From: Paratinospora sagittata
Lineage: Eukaryota; Streptophyta; Magnoliopsida; Ranunculales; Menispermaceae
Length of the DNA stretch: 64,000 nucleotides
Direction: 5' to 3'
Assembly: GCA_035771175.1 (NCBI GenBank)
Contig: CM069597.1
Span: forward strand, 12,249,001 to 12,313,000
The position numbers and the translations under genes are program-made. Shown here in pieces: positions 24,296 to 35,446 of the stretch. The first letter of the stretch is position 1; each line of letters starts with the position of its first letter. The notes under the pieces were generated by a model that worked only from the letters and a program-made list of their open reading frames with translations, searched no databases and was not told the DNA's origin.

Positions 24296-24982
24296 CTATA
24301 CACCCGGAGCTGCCCGTGTAGACATACCATCAACCCGCTCAGCCAACTCATACTGTTTGGCCCTCTGGATCACTGTGGCAAAATCAGTCATCTTCGTTAC
24401 AGACAAGGCCTGTCGGATCGCAGGCCATAGGTTCAAAGAGAACCTCATAATCTTATCACTCGGTGTCTGAACTAACCCAGGAGCATAAACTGCGAGCTGC
24501 CTAAATCTGAGCTCGTACTTCCCAACTGACATGGTGCCCTGTACGAGATTCAAAACCTCGAGTTGTTTAGCCTGTCTCTCAGTCTCTGGAACGTAAGCCT
24601 GTAAGAACAACCGTTTGAAGGTGTCCCAACTCTTCACTGTCCCCTGTGTATCCAACACTGAAAGCCACCAGTCCTCTGCATCACTCTCCAGTGTGTGAGC
24701 AGCACATAGAACCTGAGACTCCTCATCAAGCTCTAAGGAGCGACTGATCTTCTCGACATTCTTCAGCCAATCTTCGGCCTTCTTCAAGTCAACTCCACCA
24801 GTGAATTCCTTAGGCTTTAGCTTCATGAACTTCTCTAGCAGTCTGATCCGTCGATCAGTGGGGTTCTCCACAACATTAGGAGCAGGTGTAGGCATAGGCT
24901 GAGGTACAGTCATTTGAGGTCCTGCTGCCCCTGCAGCTCCACTAGTCTCGGCCCCACTAGTGCCCACCTCATAACTACCCAT
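24296..24982 (-). pseudogene. gag of family B element, ended by an in-frame stop
   Basis: The start MGSYE at 24982 is preferred because the frame upstream of it begins only with GTG. It covers the retrotransposon gag domain (KAEDWLKNVEKI, DAEDWW, then FLQAYVPETERQAKQLEVL). A TAG at 24296-24298 ends it; the aligned codon is CAG in the + copies. Beyond the TAG the frame continues open into the zinc knuckle and pol. In this family gag and pol are normally one frame, so the TAG probably is a point mutation, though stop-codon readthrough cannot be excluded. The capsid domain here is complete, unlike in the + copies. Confidence 0.88.
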
Positions 24983-25123
24983 ATCACATAATACACACAG
25001 AAAATATGATAGTAAGGCTTTTAAGTTAGTTCCTTTAAGCTTTTTAATCACCTAAATCTCTCACCCAATTCTTAGGTTAAAGTCATCTAAGTCCAATACA
25101 TAGACCAAACCTAGTAAAATCAG

Positions 25124-25135
25124 GCTCTGATACCA
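25124..25135 (-). other. Primer binding site, initiator tRNA-Met
   Basis: TGGTATCAGAGC on the minus strand matches the complement of the 3' end of plant initiator tRNA-Met. It starts two bases after the 5' LTR. Confidence 0.9.
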
Positions 25136-25137
25136 AC

Positions 25138-28100
25138 AGTGGCGACCCCGCACCCCGGACCACTAACCCCGCAGGGAATGGCATGCAGAATGCCGGGGCG
25201 GGACGCCCGGCGTAGGCATCTCCGACCACTCCTCAACTCCCGTGAGGTGGTTGAGACCCTACGAGCCTTATCTCAAACAACGACATAATGTCAAAAGGTA
25301 CTAAACAAAACTACCCACCGTATTAATCATCGAAGACAATAGATAATCCATAAAAATGAACCATAAATAAAATCATAATCCCTACAGTCCATTAAAATTG
25401 ACATATACATGAAATCTAAAATTGTGGGTACAAATAAAAACCGTCATATGCCCACATAGTCTATCTAACAAGTCCCAACTCACCCATAATACAATGTGGT
25501 AAGTGTTATAATTACATAATCCAAAATATAATACTTCATAATTTAAAACACAATTCAATCAAAATGCCTCTCAACTCACATCGAGGCCCTGGATTCTCTC
25601 GCAGGCAAGGCCCTCAAGATATGACTACTCCTTTGCCCTTATTCGGGACAGAAGGACCTGAAAGAGGAAAATGAGGGTGAGCCAACGATGCCAGTGAATA
25701 GAACTCAAATATGCTATCAATACTCATCAATAAAAACCATGTATGCATGTCAATGTGTAGCATGATTAAAAGCTCATAACATATAGATATCAAGCATTTA
25801 TAATAAGTTCGATGCAAGTAAAAGCTTATCAATTTGGATCCACATTCCACATGCCTTGGGTTACTAGTACACGTCTATTTCACCGTGCCGTTGATCCCAA
25901 TCATGTTTATTTGGGTTACTAGTACACGTCTATTTCACCGTGCCGTTGATCCCAATCATTTCCTTCTTAAAACCCTCCTACGACAAGGTCAAGTCCCCTA
26001 TTAGCCAGATAGATGGGCCCAACCAAAGTCATAAGGTTTTCTCAAATCAATGCATCATTCAAAACATTGGAACACATTCATGCTTTCAACATACAATATA
26101 TATAAGTGATATGATGACATAAATGATATAATCATAAGTGAAGTCTACTCACAACCAAGCCTCGCGAGAGTATTTAATCACACACGACCACCAAACTGAA
26201 TCAACCCAATCAAGATCCTGAAACATACATCAATATCCTACCATACATCAATTTCTATGCTCAATCACATAGGCATTACACATCAACCCTAAATCAGCCC
26301 ACATATAAATAATAGGCCTAAATCCCATCTAATCCCATCATTCAACTCAAATCACATGACTTAGGCCTCTAATGCATAGTTCTCATTCATAAACCATTCT
26401 ATTAATCAAAAATACTGATTTTCAATTCCTTAGGCATAAACATGCCCAAATTGGGTCACTTGATCACAAGTACGCCTAACCCATGATATGGTCACAACCA
26501 CCAAATCAGTAACATAATCAACCCTAATCATGCTTAATTAAACATAAGTTGCACAATTCAATGATTCTAGGCCAAAAGCATCAAAAGCCCTAAAATATGA
26601 AATTTTCCATACTTAGGCAATATTTACGATTTACACTAGGTCACCATGTTCAGCCATGTATATCACTGATTTTGCATCATGGGTTCATCAACAATGGCAA
26701 CAAGGTCAACATAGTTGACATGCAAGCTATTTGGAAAGGTCTAAGTTCATATTCTAAATGTAGGTCTAATACAAACAACCCTACCAATTCTTCACATGTA
26801 TTATTCTGTTCAGATGTATCAATCTACTAACAGAAATATGTAATCACAAAATCAACCGTACAGATTGAAGTATGTGAAGAAACAAACCTTCTGTCCAAAT
26901 ATCAGCCCAATCCAACGGTGGACCGAAAAGATATGTATCCTTGATGAACAAGTATCTAATCAGACAGTTTCTCCTTTCCTGCTGCAAATACCCAAACTCA
27001 GATGGCTATATCACACAAAATATTAAACGTATAAACATCTCCACCGTGCAGAATACATACATATCGGTTATAAACTACATACCCAAATTTTATATCCATC
27101 CAACGGTATATTGAGGAGATCTACAAGTTTTAGCGAAACGGAACGAGAAACCCAGAAATTCCGACCAGATTTTTTTCAGAGGTTATATCTCTGAGAAAAA
27201 GCCTCTAATTACGATCTCTACCGTTCAGAATGTAGAAATATCAGTTATAAACTACATACCCAAATTTGATAACCATCCAACGGTAGATTTAGGAGATCTA
27301 TAAGTCTGAGCGAAACGGTGCGAGAAATCCAGACTTTCCGACCAGCTTTGTTTGAGAGGTTAGATCTCTTAGACTAAACCTCTGATCAAGATCTCCACAG
27401 ACCAGAATGAAGAACCATAATCTACGAACGAGCTGACAAAATTTGAGCTCAATCTGACCGTATATTCCAAAGATCCACCACTTTGATGAAAATGTTGCAG
27501 GGATCTTCCTCCTGCAACTCTCTCCTTCTTTCTCTTCTTCTTTCCTTTCTCTTCTTCTCTTTCTCTTCTTCTTTCCTTTCTCTCCACTCACCTCTTTCTA
27601 GCAATTCCTTGATTCCCTCCTTGATTCCCTCCTTGATTCTCTCCTTGTTTTCCTCCTTGATTCTCTCCTTGTTTTCCTCCTTGATTCTCTCCTTGATTCT
27701 CTCCTTGTTTTCCTCCTTGTTTTCCTCCTTGATTCTCTCCTTGATTCCCTCCACTCATTTTAGCACTTCCTTGAGGAAGACAAGTGGGCATTGGACACTT
27801 GTCCACTTTCATGCACCAACCTTCACATGTGTTGGTCTCATACTACCCATACCAACCACATTTATTTTAAATGTCCAATCCATTTAATACACCAAATTTT
27901 CAATTTCATTTATCCTTTTATTCAATCAATCCTAACCCATATCAATTTATGGTTTAATGAGCCCATGCATAAATAATAACATATGCATTATACTTTAATT
28001 TAACATGACTCATATACAATTTATGATACATATATTTATATACATTATCAAGCATTAACTATACAAACATTAAACAATCATCAAACAAACACCAAACATA

Positions 28101-28175
28101 TCAAGGCAACACATAGAGTTTGGGCAAAATACAATTGGGTTATGGGCTAGATGAAATAATTTTCGGGGCGTCACA
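25138..28175 (-). repeat. 5' LTR of family B element
   Basis: 3038 bp, nearly identical to 17399-20437. Its inner terminal base is changed (A where T is expected on the + strand), so the TG..CA end is imperfect at the primer-site side. The 12-bp minisatellite again has twelve units (27607-27750). Confidence 0.92.
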
Positions 28176-28180
28176 TAATA

Positions 28181-29571
28181 TATCTTATAGTGGCACAATA
28201 CCTGAAGATAAAACACCGACATATGAGAATCTCGTTCTACCACAACCGCGTCCAGAGGGTGCCACAACTTGAGACTAGACCGGTGTTGCTTCTCGTCCAC
28301 GCAGACAAGCTATTGGAGGTGCACCCCCTGCTCCCTCTGTGTCAAACTCGAGCGGCACTGTTTGTGGATCAAACGTGATGAATTTGGTGTCCTCACCCTG
28401 ACGTCTCCTGGAGATATTCAACCAATTGGGGATGCATCCTACCCATTGGTATCCGAGTGATCAAATAGTGTTCTCTTTAATAAAATTCTTCTTGTTCGGC
28501 TTTGTCGACACCTTGAAGCTCGTGAAGTCAACTCCTATTTGCTTGGCCAGCAATGTCACCACAGCGTTGTAGGGAAATGCTCTAGTGTAGTGTCGTGTCC
28601 CGGTAATGGATGAATGATAACATGGGACAGGCGAATACTGGTGCCACTATGCGTGCCCCAAAGAAGAAAAACATCTAAAGGCTTTACCTTGGCGCGCGAG
28701 CTCAAGCGGGGAATGCTAACTCTGAAGATGATGTTGTGGAAGATCTTGAGCCATAAACCAAAATGGTGGTGGACACCATTAACACCCCATGTCCAGGCTC
28801 TACTCCTGACATGGTCCTCAGCGCAGTGATCCGATCGTAATTAGGAAAGACGATCTCGTTGTCCTCCCCAGAATAAGAAAAAGTAGGATCAGCGGAGGAA
28901 AAACCAATTATCTCATCCGAGATGGATCGAGAGATATCGATATCAATACCCAGAATCCTAGAGCGATAGTGAAGTGGATCATCGCTAAGAACGAGAGTAA
29001 GCCCGGAGTAGAAAACTCGGATTAACCCAGTATAAATGGTTTCACCATGAGAAAGGAATTGCTCCCATCTCATTTTGGTGAAGTAGGTAAATAGAGGCAG
29101 GTGAATCCTCGTGAAGTCATGAAAATCAACTCGGACACTCGGAGTGAGACGTCGAGTGTCAAATGGTTGGATGACAACCTCAAGAAGTGGAGGTCATGAT
29201 GTGGGTGAAGCTGCAGGTGCGGAGAGTGTCACATCATCATCCGATGAGGATGAAGATGATGGTGATGAAGGTGAGGGCGCACGAGGTGGTGGTCGTGAGG
29301 CATGGGGTCGCCTCGTGGATAGTGGTGTGGATGTGAGGGACTCCCCAACCTCTACACGTCGCCATGTAGGGCCGAGTGTGGGTGTAGATGATTCGCCGAT
29401 CTTCAATCGACGTTTAGAAACAATTGTTTTTCTTGGAGGGATTTTGTCAAACACTATATCTGCAAATAAAAATACCACAAGAGTTTTGAGTGAAAATGCA
29501 GTGAAAACGGGAATGGAATGACTCGAAATGATAATGGGACGACGACGAGGTGATGGCAACAAGAAAAACAA
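28181..29571 (-). pseudogene. Env-like ORF, N-terminal and central part (family F element)
   Basis: Two open pieces in different frames: 29194-29571 (Arg/Pro/Ser-rich, with TSTPLSTRRPHASRPPP and a Ser run) and 28702-29073 (MRWEQFLSHGETIYTGLI). The second resembles the conserved core of the 'putative plant transposon protein' family that occurs in many non-autonomous plant LTR elements. The frame is decayed toward 28181, where it is interrupted by the 10.8-kb chromovirus; the rest lies at 16761-17398. A block of F-type dyad motifs lies about 300-400 bp upstream of its first ATG. Function unknown. Confidence 0.5.
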
Positions 29572-29860
29572 GGTATAGAACTTGAATTTTTTTAGAAATC
29601 GAAGGAGAAATGAGAAATAGAAAATTGAAGAAAATTTTGTGAAAAAGTGCGATTTTGGTGAAGAATGAACGGATTAAAAGTGTTTTTGAGATTAAAAACG
29701 ATGGATTTGATGATAAAAATGATGGGGAATGAGTTTAGAACAATCAAAATGAGAAGATTTGCAGATTGGATGAATGGGTGATAGTTGAGAGACGAAATGG
29801 TGGAGAGAAGAAGAGCGAATGAGCTCTCGGGTCTGGTCGACTGATATGTTATCAGTCTTA

Positions 29861-29980
29861 AGGAACACGTTCCTCTTAAGAGGAGCGTGTTCCTGTGTTC
29901 TCTGCAGAACACCTTCTGGTATTCATGCAGAGGAGCGCGTTCCTCTTGGTAAGAACATGTTCCTTAAGAACACAGAACAA
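29861..29980 (-). promoter_or_regulatory. F-type dyad motifs upstream of env-like ORF
   Basis: The 34 bp at 29861-29894 form a near-perfect palindrome (arms AGGAACACG/CGTGTTCCT around CTCTTAAGAG) with only one T/G pair. Further copies are GGAGCGCGTTCC near 29932 and GAACATGTTCC near 29963. The same motif class fills the U3 of the family F LTR at 43100-43190 and 44748-45030. Confidence 0.65.
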
Positions 29981-31214
29981 TAAAACACTTTAATTTTGAT
30001 TTTGGGGAATTTCACTTTGATTAAATTGATTATTTATGATTATTCAAAAAAAGTTTGGTCATTTCTAAGTGAACGATACACACATCAAATGATGAAAACA
30101 TTATAATCAAAATCATTCACACCAAATTAACATACATACGTACATCAACAATAATTCATACACGATTAAGAACAACAAATGTGAAATTATCAAAGATGAT
30201 ATATTCAAGTGAACAAACAATAATCATCATACACATTCACATGAATACATTGGAAGTGATAGAATATATAAAGTTCAATATACATACTTCCATTCAAATT
30301 GAGCAAGTATCATAATATAAATTTAGTATCAATGCTCAATAACATAGTTCAATATTAACTGGATTAATACATATACAAACTTGAGACACATGATCCATTT
30401 AATATAGATGAATATTCTCCATGTGAACATATGATAATCAATTCTAGCAAGCTCACAAGATACCCATGTACACATTACATATTTTAAATGATGATCAAAA
30501 TATTCAACATTCATAATATGATCAAATCAATTAAGTTTGAAGCATAGGCAATGAGATTTAATACTGATTTTAATTAATGCCTAAGATATTTTCAAAATCA
30601 TACAAATATTATAATTAGGCATAGTATGACATGAAAAATCATTGAACTCAAACATCGAACAATATATGATAGAAATCATGCTGAGAGGAATTAAATGCTT
30701 CAACAAAGACATATCTCTTAATACACAATTAATTTATGCTCAAGAGGATATGTTCAGGCCATTTGTGGAATAACACAATAGAAATATTTGAATTTAAATA
30801 GAAGTATTACCTACAAGCGAAAACCGATCATGTAGCACTTCAAGGAACCTCGAAACTTGCATTTTGATCATCGGTTGTGTTGTTCGAGTCCTTGCTACAT
30901 GCAAGAAGCTTCCTGATCAACATTTTCCATCTAGGAACCTTTGAAAACCTTCGAATGCGTATTTGAATATTCGGATCTTCGTCTTCATCAATTGAGGTGT
31001 AAATGAGTGATCCATTGGATATGGCACTTAATGATTGATCATCCTCAACTTGTTCTTCTTCATCTTATTGATCATTTACCAATAATGATGTTCCATTTTC
31101 ATTCATTCTATCTCTGTCATCATCACTTGGTAAGTTGGCAAGTATTTCTCTTCTTTCAGATGAAGCTTCGCTATCTTCTGAGAAGGTCTCAAGTCCACTA
31201 AACACATAAAGAAT
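29981..31214 (-). other. Spacer between gag and env-like ORF, no pol
   Basis: Very AT-rich at 30000-30790. The part near 31100-31210 still translates as a gag tail (LETFSEDSEASSERREIL), as in the other element (LETSSEREDIV). I find no protease, integrase, reverse transcriptase or RNase H motif on either strand. Confidence 0.55.
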
Positions 31215-31659
31215 TCTCTAAAAGCTATTGTTAAACGGATCACCAAACATCTCGATAAATTTGACTTTGTATTTCCATTTGTCCAGAAAACCCTTTAAGA
31301 AATACTTAACCAATATCTGATGAGGATAGGTTATTCCACAACTTTGCAAATCACTTGCTAATTTCATCAACCTATCAAGTCCCTCATCAACTGTTTCCTC
31401 ATGCAAGAACTTGAAATTTTCATGTGATCTTTTAAGCACTTCAGTTCTTGTTGTTGTTTCATCCTTGGCTTCTATAGATGTCAAAAATTTGCAAAACTCT
31501 TCTAAGGTGAACTCCCATGGATTAAAAACTTCTGCTATGCTTGCAAGTTTTTCAGCCCAATATCTCAAAAGTTTGGTAGCAAAGCAAACGAGGCTAATCC
31601 CGAATGGTATCTCTTGATCCAAATCCTTTAAGTATTCAAGAATTGATCTAAATTTGGAA
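31215..31659 (-). pseudogene. copia-type gag, C-terminal part (family F element)
   Basis: It matches the gag of Ty1/copia SIRE-like elements (UBN2-type domain): SILEYLKDLDQEIP, then LTSIEAKDETTTRTEVL and LVKYFLKGFLDKWKYKV. It aligns piece by piece with 38897-39832. It is separated from its N-terminal half (33616-34039) by the solo LTR at 31665-33610. No zinc knuckle is visible downstream. Confidence 0.75.
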
Positions 31660-31664
31660 CACGT

Positions 31665-33610
31665 TGTTGGCATGAGAGGCTTTCTACTTAGCACTCTCCT
31701 AAGTGTTTTGATGCTAGCAAACAATATGTAATTTGATGCTAACATTTGAACTAAGTATATTTCAGCACCTAAAATGAAGAAGAACCAATACAAGATCAAA
31801 GTACTTCAAGTCCCTTAAGCAAAGGATCAAAGCAAAAGATCAACCACATTCAAAGCTTGGACAACTTGGAGGAAAAAAGAAACAAGAGGTTGAGAGTCCC
31901 AACCTCTTAAATAGACAAAAATGGGACAACTTGAAATCTTCGAAGATTACTCTTAAATATCACGCATTACTCTTTCGAAAATCATATTCGAAGATTTCAA
32001 GTTTTCAAAAATGTCTTAACCTTTAGCACGATCTTGTCAAAATGGTTTTAAAAAGGTTTTGATCTTGTTTTCAATGAGTTTTGAATGATTTAAAAGTTTT
32101 TAATCTTATATCAAAGTGTTTTGATTCAATGGAATGGTTCTTGAGTGTCAAAATATAGATTTTTCCTAAATCAGGAACCAATAGCGCTATAGGATCCTAT
32201 ATCCCGCTATCCAGCAATTTGCCAAAATTTTCCAGAAGGCAAATAACGCGCTATCAGTGTTGATAGCACACTATCGGGTTGAATAATCAAAAATCTACTT
32301 TTCTGGAAAATTGGCTATAGCGTGCTATCCCCTTTGATAGCCCACTATAGAGTTATTGCCATGATCTTTCAATTTTCAGTAAAATGGGCAATAGCGCTCT
32401 ATCCACGTCTAAGACATAAATCTAACATTTCTGATGAGAAAAACGTGGGCACTTCCACTTGCTCGATTTTTCTATTCCTCACAACCTTCTGTCATGTTAT
32501 CCTAACTGAAATATTCTCCACTAACACTTGGTTGGTTCCTATTGTCTAGCATGCTCTCACACATCTTGAATTAAACAATTTTTGAAATCAAATCAACCCA
32601 TATCCTTTTTTCTATAAAAACAACAAGTGCTCATTTTCAAGACACCAACTGATTTTGAAACCAGATCTAAGCACGTTTTTGCAAGTTGGTTTATTTTCTA
32701 TGAGTGTTGAGAAGCGATGGACACTCTCAGGTTTTGAGCTTCACACTTTGGTTTGCTCATGTTGAGCAACACAACCGTGAAAACCAAGAGAAAAGAAAGA
32801 GAAAAACACAGAAGGAAAGAATGTGAGTGCATCAAGTGTTTTCCAAACATCACACTATTTCTCACTTTTGAACGTCCTAGAGTTAAGTATTTTGAAAACC
32901 AAATGAGTTGATTTTGAAAATTTTTTCAAAGTAAACTTTATGGATTTCATTCGAATCATCATCAAATGCATTCTTGAGCAAAAACTGTTGCATGAAAGGT
33001 AAAAGCGTTGTAAGGTCTCTTTCATATCTTGTATTTGGAAATGTGTATTGTAAGCTTCATTGTAATTGTTTTACTTGTATAGAACAAACACCACGTCCTT
33101 GTGTTCAGCGTTTTGGTTTGCTTAAAGGTTGGAATAAACCAAGTTAAGTGATAGCTTATCACTTGTGATTCCAAGGTTGGAATCAAGATATAATTTCATC
33201 CTTTATCTTGAAAATGACCAAGTGGTTAATCCTCAACTCGCAAAAAGGATAGTAGGTTCTTCCTTATCCCGCAAAAGGAAGTTATAGGTTCGTCCTTAGC
33301 CCAAGAAAATGATAGGTTTGTCTTTAACCTTGAAAAGGACATTGTAACGGTTTGGTTCACACCCTTGAAGTGAATTCGGTATAGTGGAATCCTAGACAAG
33401 GTTTCTCTAGGTGTGGGTTTGGAAAAGGATTTTTGAACCACGTAAAAATCCTTTGTGTGTATTGTATTTATTTTCAGTATCTTTCACTATGCACTTTACA
33501 TTGATTTAAGTACATGACTTAAATTAATCAAAGGATCTCCCAAAGAAATTAGAAATTGTCAAAACCGGGCATAATACCCAATTCACCCCCCCTCTTAGGT
33601 GTCTATCACA
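31665..33610 (+). mobile_element. Solo LTR, SIRE-like family E2
   Basis: 1946 bp, TGTTGGCATGAG to TGTCTATCA, with target duplications CACGT (31660-31664) and CACGC (33611-33615), 4 of 5 matching. Removing it restores continuity of the gag frame across the site, which supports the boundaries. It ends with the CCAATTCACCCCCCC segment shared by all SIRE-like LTRs here. It carries GCGC-core dyads at 32180-32405, TATAAAA at 32613, and TTCCTTATCCCGCAAAAGGA-like repeats near 33240-33340. Confidence 0.88.
32180..32405 (+). repeat. Dyad-motif array in U3 (family E2)
   Basis: Motifs based on ATAGCGC and GCTATC. Examples are ATAGCGCTAT with TATAGGATCCTATA (32181-32200), GCTATCA/TGATAGC around a 4-base loop near 32250, and 15-base arms matching at 13 positions at 32315-32350. 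It lies about 200 bp upstream of TATAAAA, the place where families A, E1 and F carry other dyads. Confidence 0.7.
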
Positions 33611-33615
33611 CGCCT

Positions 33616-34039
33616 CTTCAATTGGTTCATTTTCAGGAATATTGAAATCTTCAAATCTTCTATTTGCATCCCTGATCCTTGATTTTATGTTATCAAGTGG
33701 CTCATAATGAGCCAAATGAAGCAATTCTCATGCTTCTTTTGCAGTCTCACATTCACTGACTTGTTCTAACTCGTTATCCAAGAGACTACAAAATAAAACA
33801 TACACCACCTTGGAATTCAGACGATATTCTTCTCTTTCTTGAGTTGTCCAAAGCTCGGTTGGCTTGTCAGGAAGAGTATAGCCATTTTTCACTATTTCCT
33901 AAAGATCAACATCTTGTGATCTCATAAACGTTTTCATGAGAATCTTCCACTCATGAAAATTTTCTTTTCTAAACAATGGTGGTCTGTTGGTGTATCTGTT
34001 GTTGTCCATAGTATAACTAGTTGAACATTGTCCTATCAT
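33616..34039 (-). pseudogene. copia-type gag, N-terminal part (family F element)
   Basis: The ATG at 34039 is followed after a few residues by NRPPLFRKENFHEWK, like the start of SIRE-type gag. The frame then contains at least two stops (one just after DVDL, one near 33725) before NIPENEPIEEAC at the insertion site of the solo LTR. It begins about 45 bp downstream of the primer site, as expected for the first ORF. Non-functional. Confidence 0.7.
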
Positions 34040-34082
34040 CTTACTCAAAGAAATTGTTAGATAACCTTGAGTGCAAAAACCC

Positions 34083-34094
34083 GCTCTGATACCA
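34083..34094 (-). other. Primer binding site, initiator tRNA-Met
   Basis: TGGTATCAGAGC on the minus strand, two bases from the LTR end at 34097. It shows that the LTR at 34097-35066 is the 5' LTR of the element to its left. Confidence 0.9.
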
Positions 34095-34096
34095 CT

Positions 34097-35066
34097 TGTT
34101 GGCCTAGTATTATAGTCTAAGAGGGGGGGTGAATTGGACTAGGCGGATTTTTGCGTTACCTTTCTAATATTGTAACTAAACAAGTAATGTGCGCAGTCGG
34201 TAATAATCCAAATAACAAGTGCAGGAAAATAAATGAACACAAGATTTATTATGTTTTGGTTCCCCTTGAACCTATGTCCACTACCCAATCACACCGATTA
34301 GAATTTCCCAATCCACTATTGGTTAATCACTTACGGGGCGGATTAAAAGCCGTTTACACTAACCAACACCAGGACCTGGTTAGAAAGCTACTACAATGCT
34401 AACCTACACAAGGGCTTGCTTAGAAAGCCACAGTCTAGCCTACACCAGGGCTTGGCCAGTAAGCCACAACTTGCAACCAACTTATGAGAGTGATTACATG
34501 TCATACAGAGTTTGGTAATATCCCGGTTAACTTAGCCAAGTCAACTTTTAGTGCCACAGTTTAATATAAAAACTTAGAGAACTTTCAGTGCACTGAAACT
34601 AAGTCAGCATCTTGACAGTTTCGAAGGCCGACGAAAGGGAGGCCGCTACTAACTAGTAAGTGTCCTGATGAATCAGTTCAATTCAACCTTGAACGTCAGT
34701 GACCTGAAATACCCTATAAATTTTGTTTTTATTTTTTGATTAAACTCGATAAAATATGATTAAAACCAAGATATTTTTGGATTAAATCAAATGTTTTGGA
34801 GATCATGAAATATCTTTAAAATGCGATGATCAAAATACAAAAATAATTAAATCTTGCTGAAAGTAAGTTTGATCAGCAGTCCTTAAATTCTAAGTACTGA
34901 AATGGACTTGGAACATTTCTTGAGATGGCCAATAGGCTTGTGAGCATAGTTCCTAGATCTTGATTCTTGATACATCTGAAACACTTGATAAGATCATTAG
35001 ATACACAAATCTGGAGATATTTGGAATCATCAAAACATTTTCATCATGGGGTTCATTGAGATGACA
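34097..35066 (-). repeat. Chimeric LTR: family A 5' half joined to family F 3' half
   Basis: Read on the minus strand, 35066 to about 34561 matches family A (start TGTCATCTCAATG, dyads, AACTTTCAGTGCACTG as at 41205). From about 34560 to 34097 it matches family F (repeats of GCCAAGCCCTGGTGTAGGC as at 44190, and the end TAGGCCAACA as at 44592). It is only 970 bp and lacks the TATA region. It has a polypurine tract on one side and a primer site on the other, so it serves two internal regions. Confidence 0.82.
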
Positions 35067-35083
35067 ATCTCTCCCTTTTTTAT
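35067..35083 (-). other. Polypurine tract of family A element
   Basis: On the minus strand AAAAAAGGGAGAGAT lies directly before TGTCATCTC. It nearly matches the tract at 1053-1066. Confidence 0.8.
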
Positions 35084-35446
35084 GATTTCAAATACTCCGA
35101 GATCATGGAGATACTATAAATAATCAATTGAGAGTATTAATCATGTCAAGCAAATATGATTGCAAATATGATTGTAAGTTGCAGCATAAGTAGAAGAACA
35201 TGATAATTGTATAATCAACATATGTTATAGAAACTTGGATAAACTCTTCCTTACTTGTAGCTTCCCTCTTGAGCTAATTTGCCTCAATATCATTCATTCT
35301 CTTCTGCCCCTTTTGAAAACATCAAAAAGTGGGAAGGCCTAGCTTGTACTGGGACCTTTCCCTTTCCATTCCCTTGTGGCTTCCTCGTCCTTCTTTGATC
35401 CACTGGAACTGGGTTCAGATTTTTTGGGTTTCCTCGGCACTCATGG
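35084..35446 (-). other. 3' non-coding part of family A element
   Basis: It corresponds to 806-1052 and the end of the ORF on the + strand copy. I see no separate feature. Confidence 0.4.

Larger units (their letters stand above)
17399..28175 (-). mobile_element. Complete Ty3/gypsy chromovirus (Tekay/Del-like), family B
   Basis: A 10777-bp element with perfect target duplications TAATA at 17394-17398 and 28176-28180. In minus orientation it comprises the 5' LTR 25138-28175, primer site 25124-25135, gag-pol 24982-20481, polypurine tract 20438-20452 and 3' LTR 17399-20437. The two LTRs are nearly identical: by eye I count about four substitutions and one 1-base indel over 3.04 kb. It is inserted in the env-like ORF of the family F element. 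Its coding region has one in-frame stop and two frameshifts, so it cannot move without help. Tekay/Del assignment rests on long LTRs, the initiator Met primer site and a chromodomain-like C-terminus. Confidence 0.93.

Noticed and set aside
29194..29521. Plus-strand Asp/Glu/Gly-rich ORF (DEDEDDGDEGEGARGGG)
   Set aside because: It is antisense to the Ser/Pro-rich part of the env-like ORF, whose strand is set by the element's polypurine tract and LTRs.
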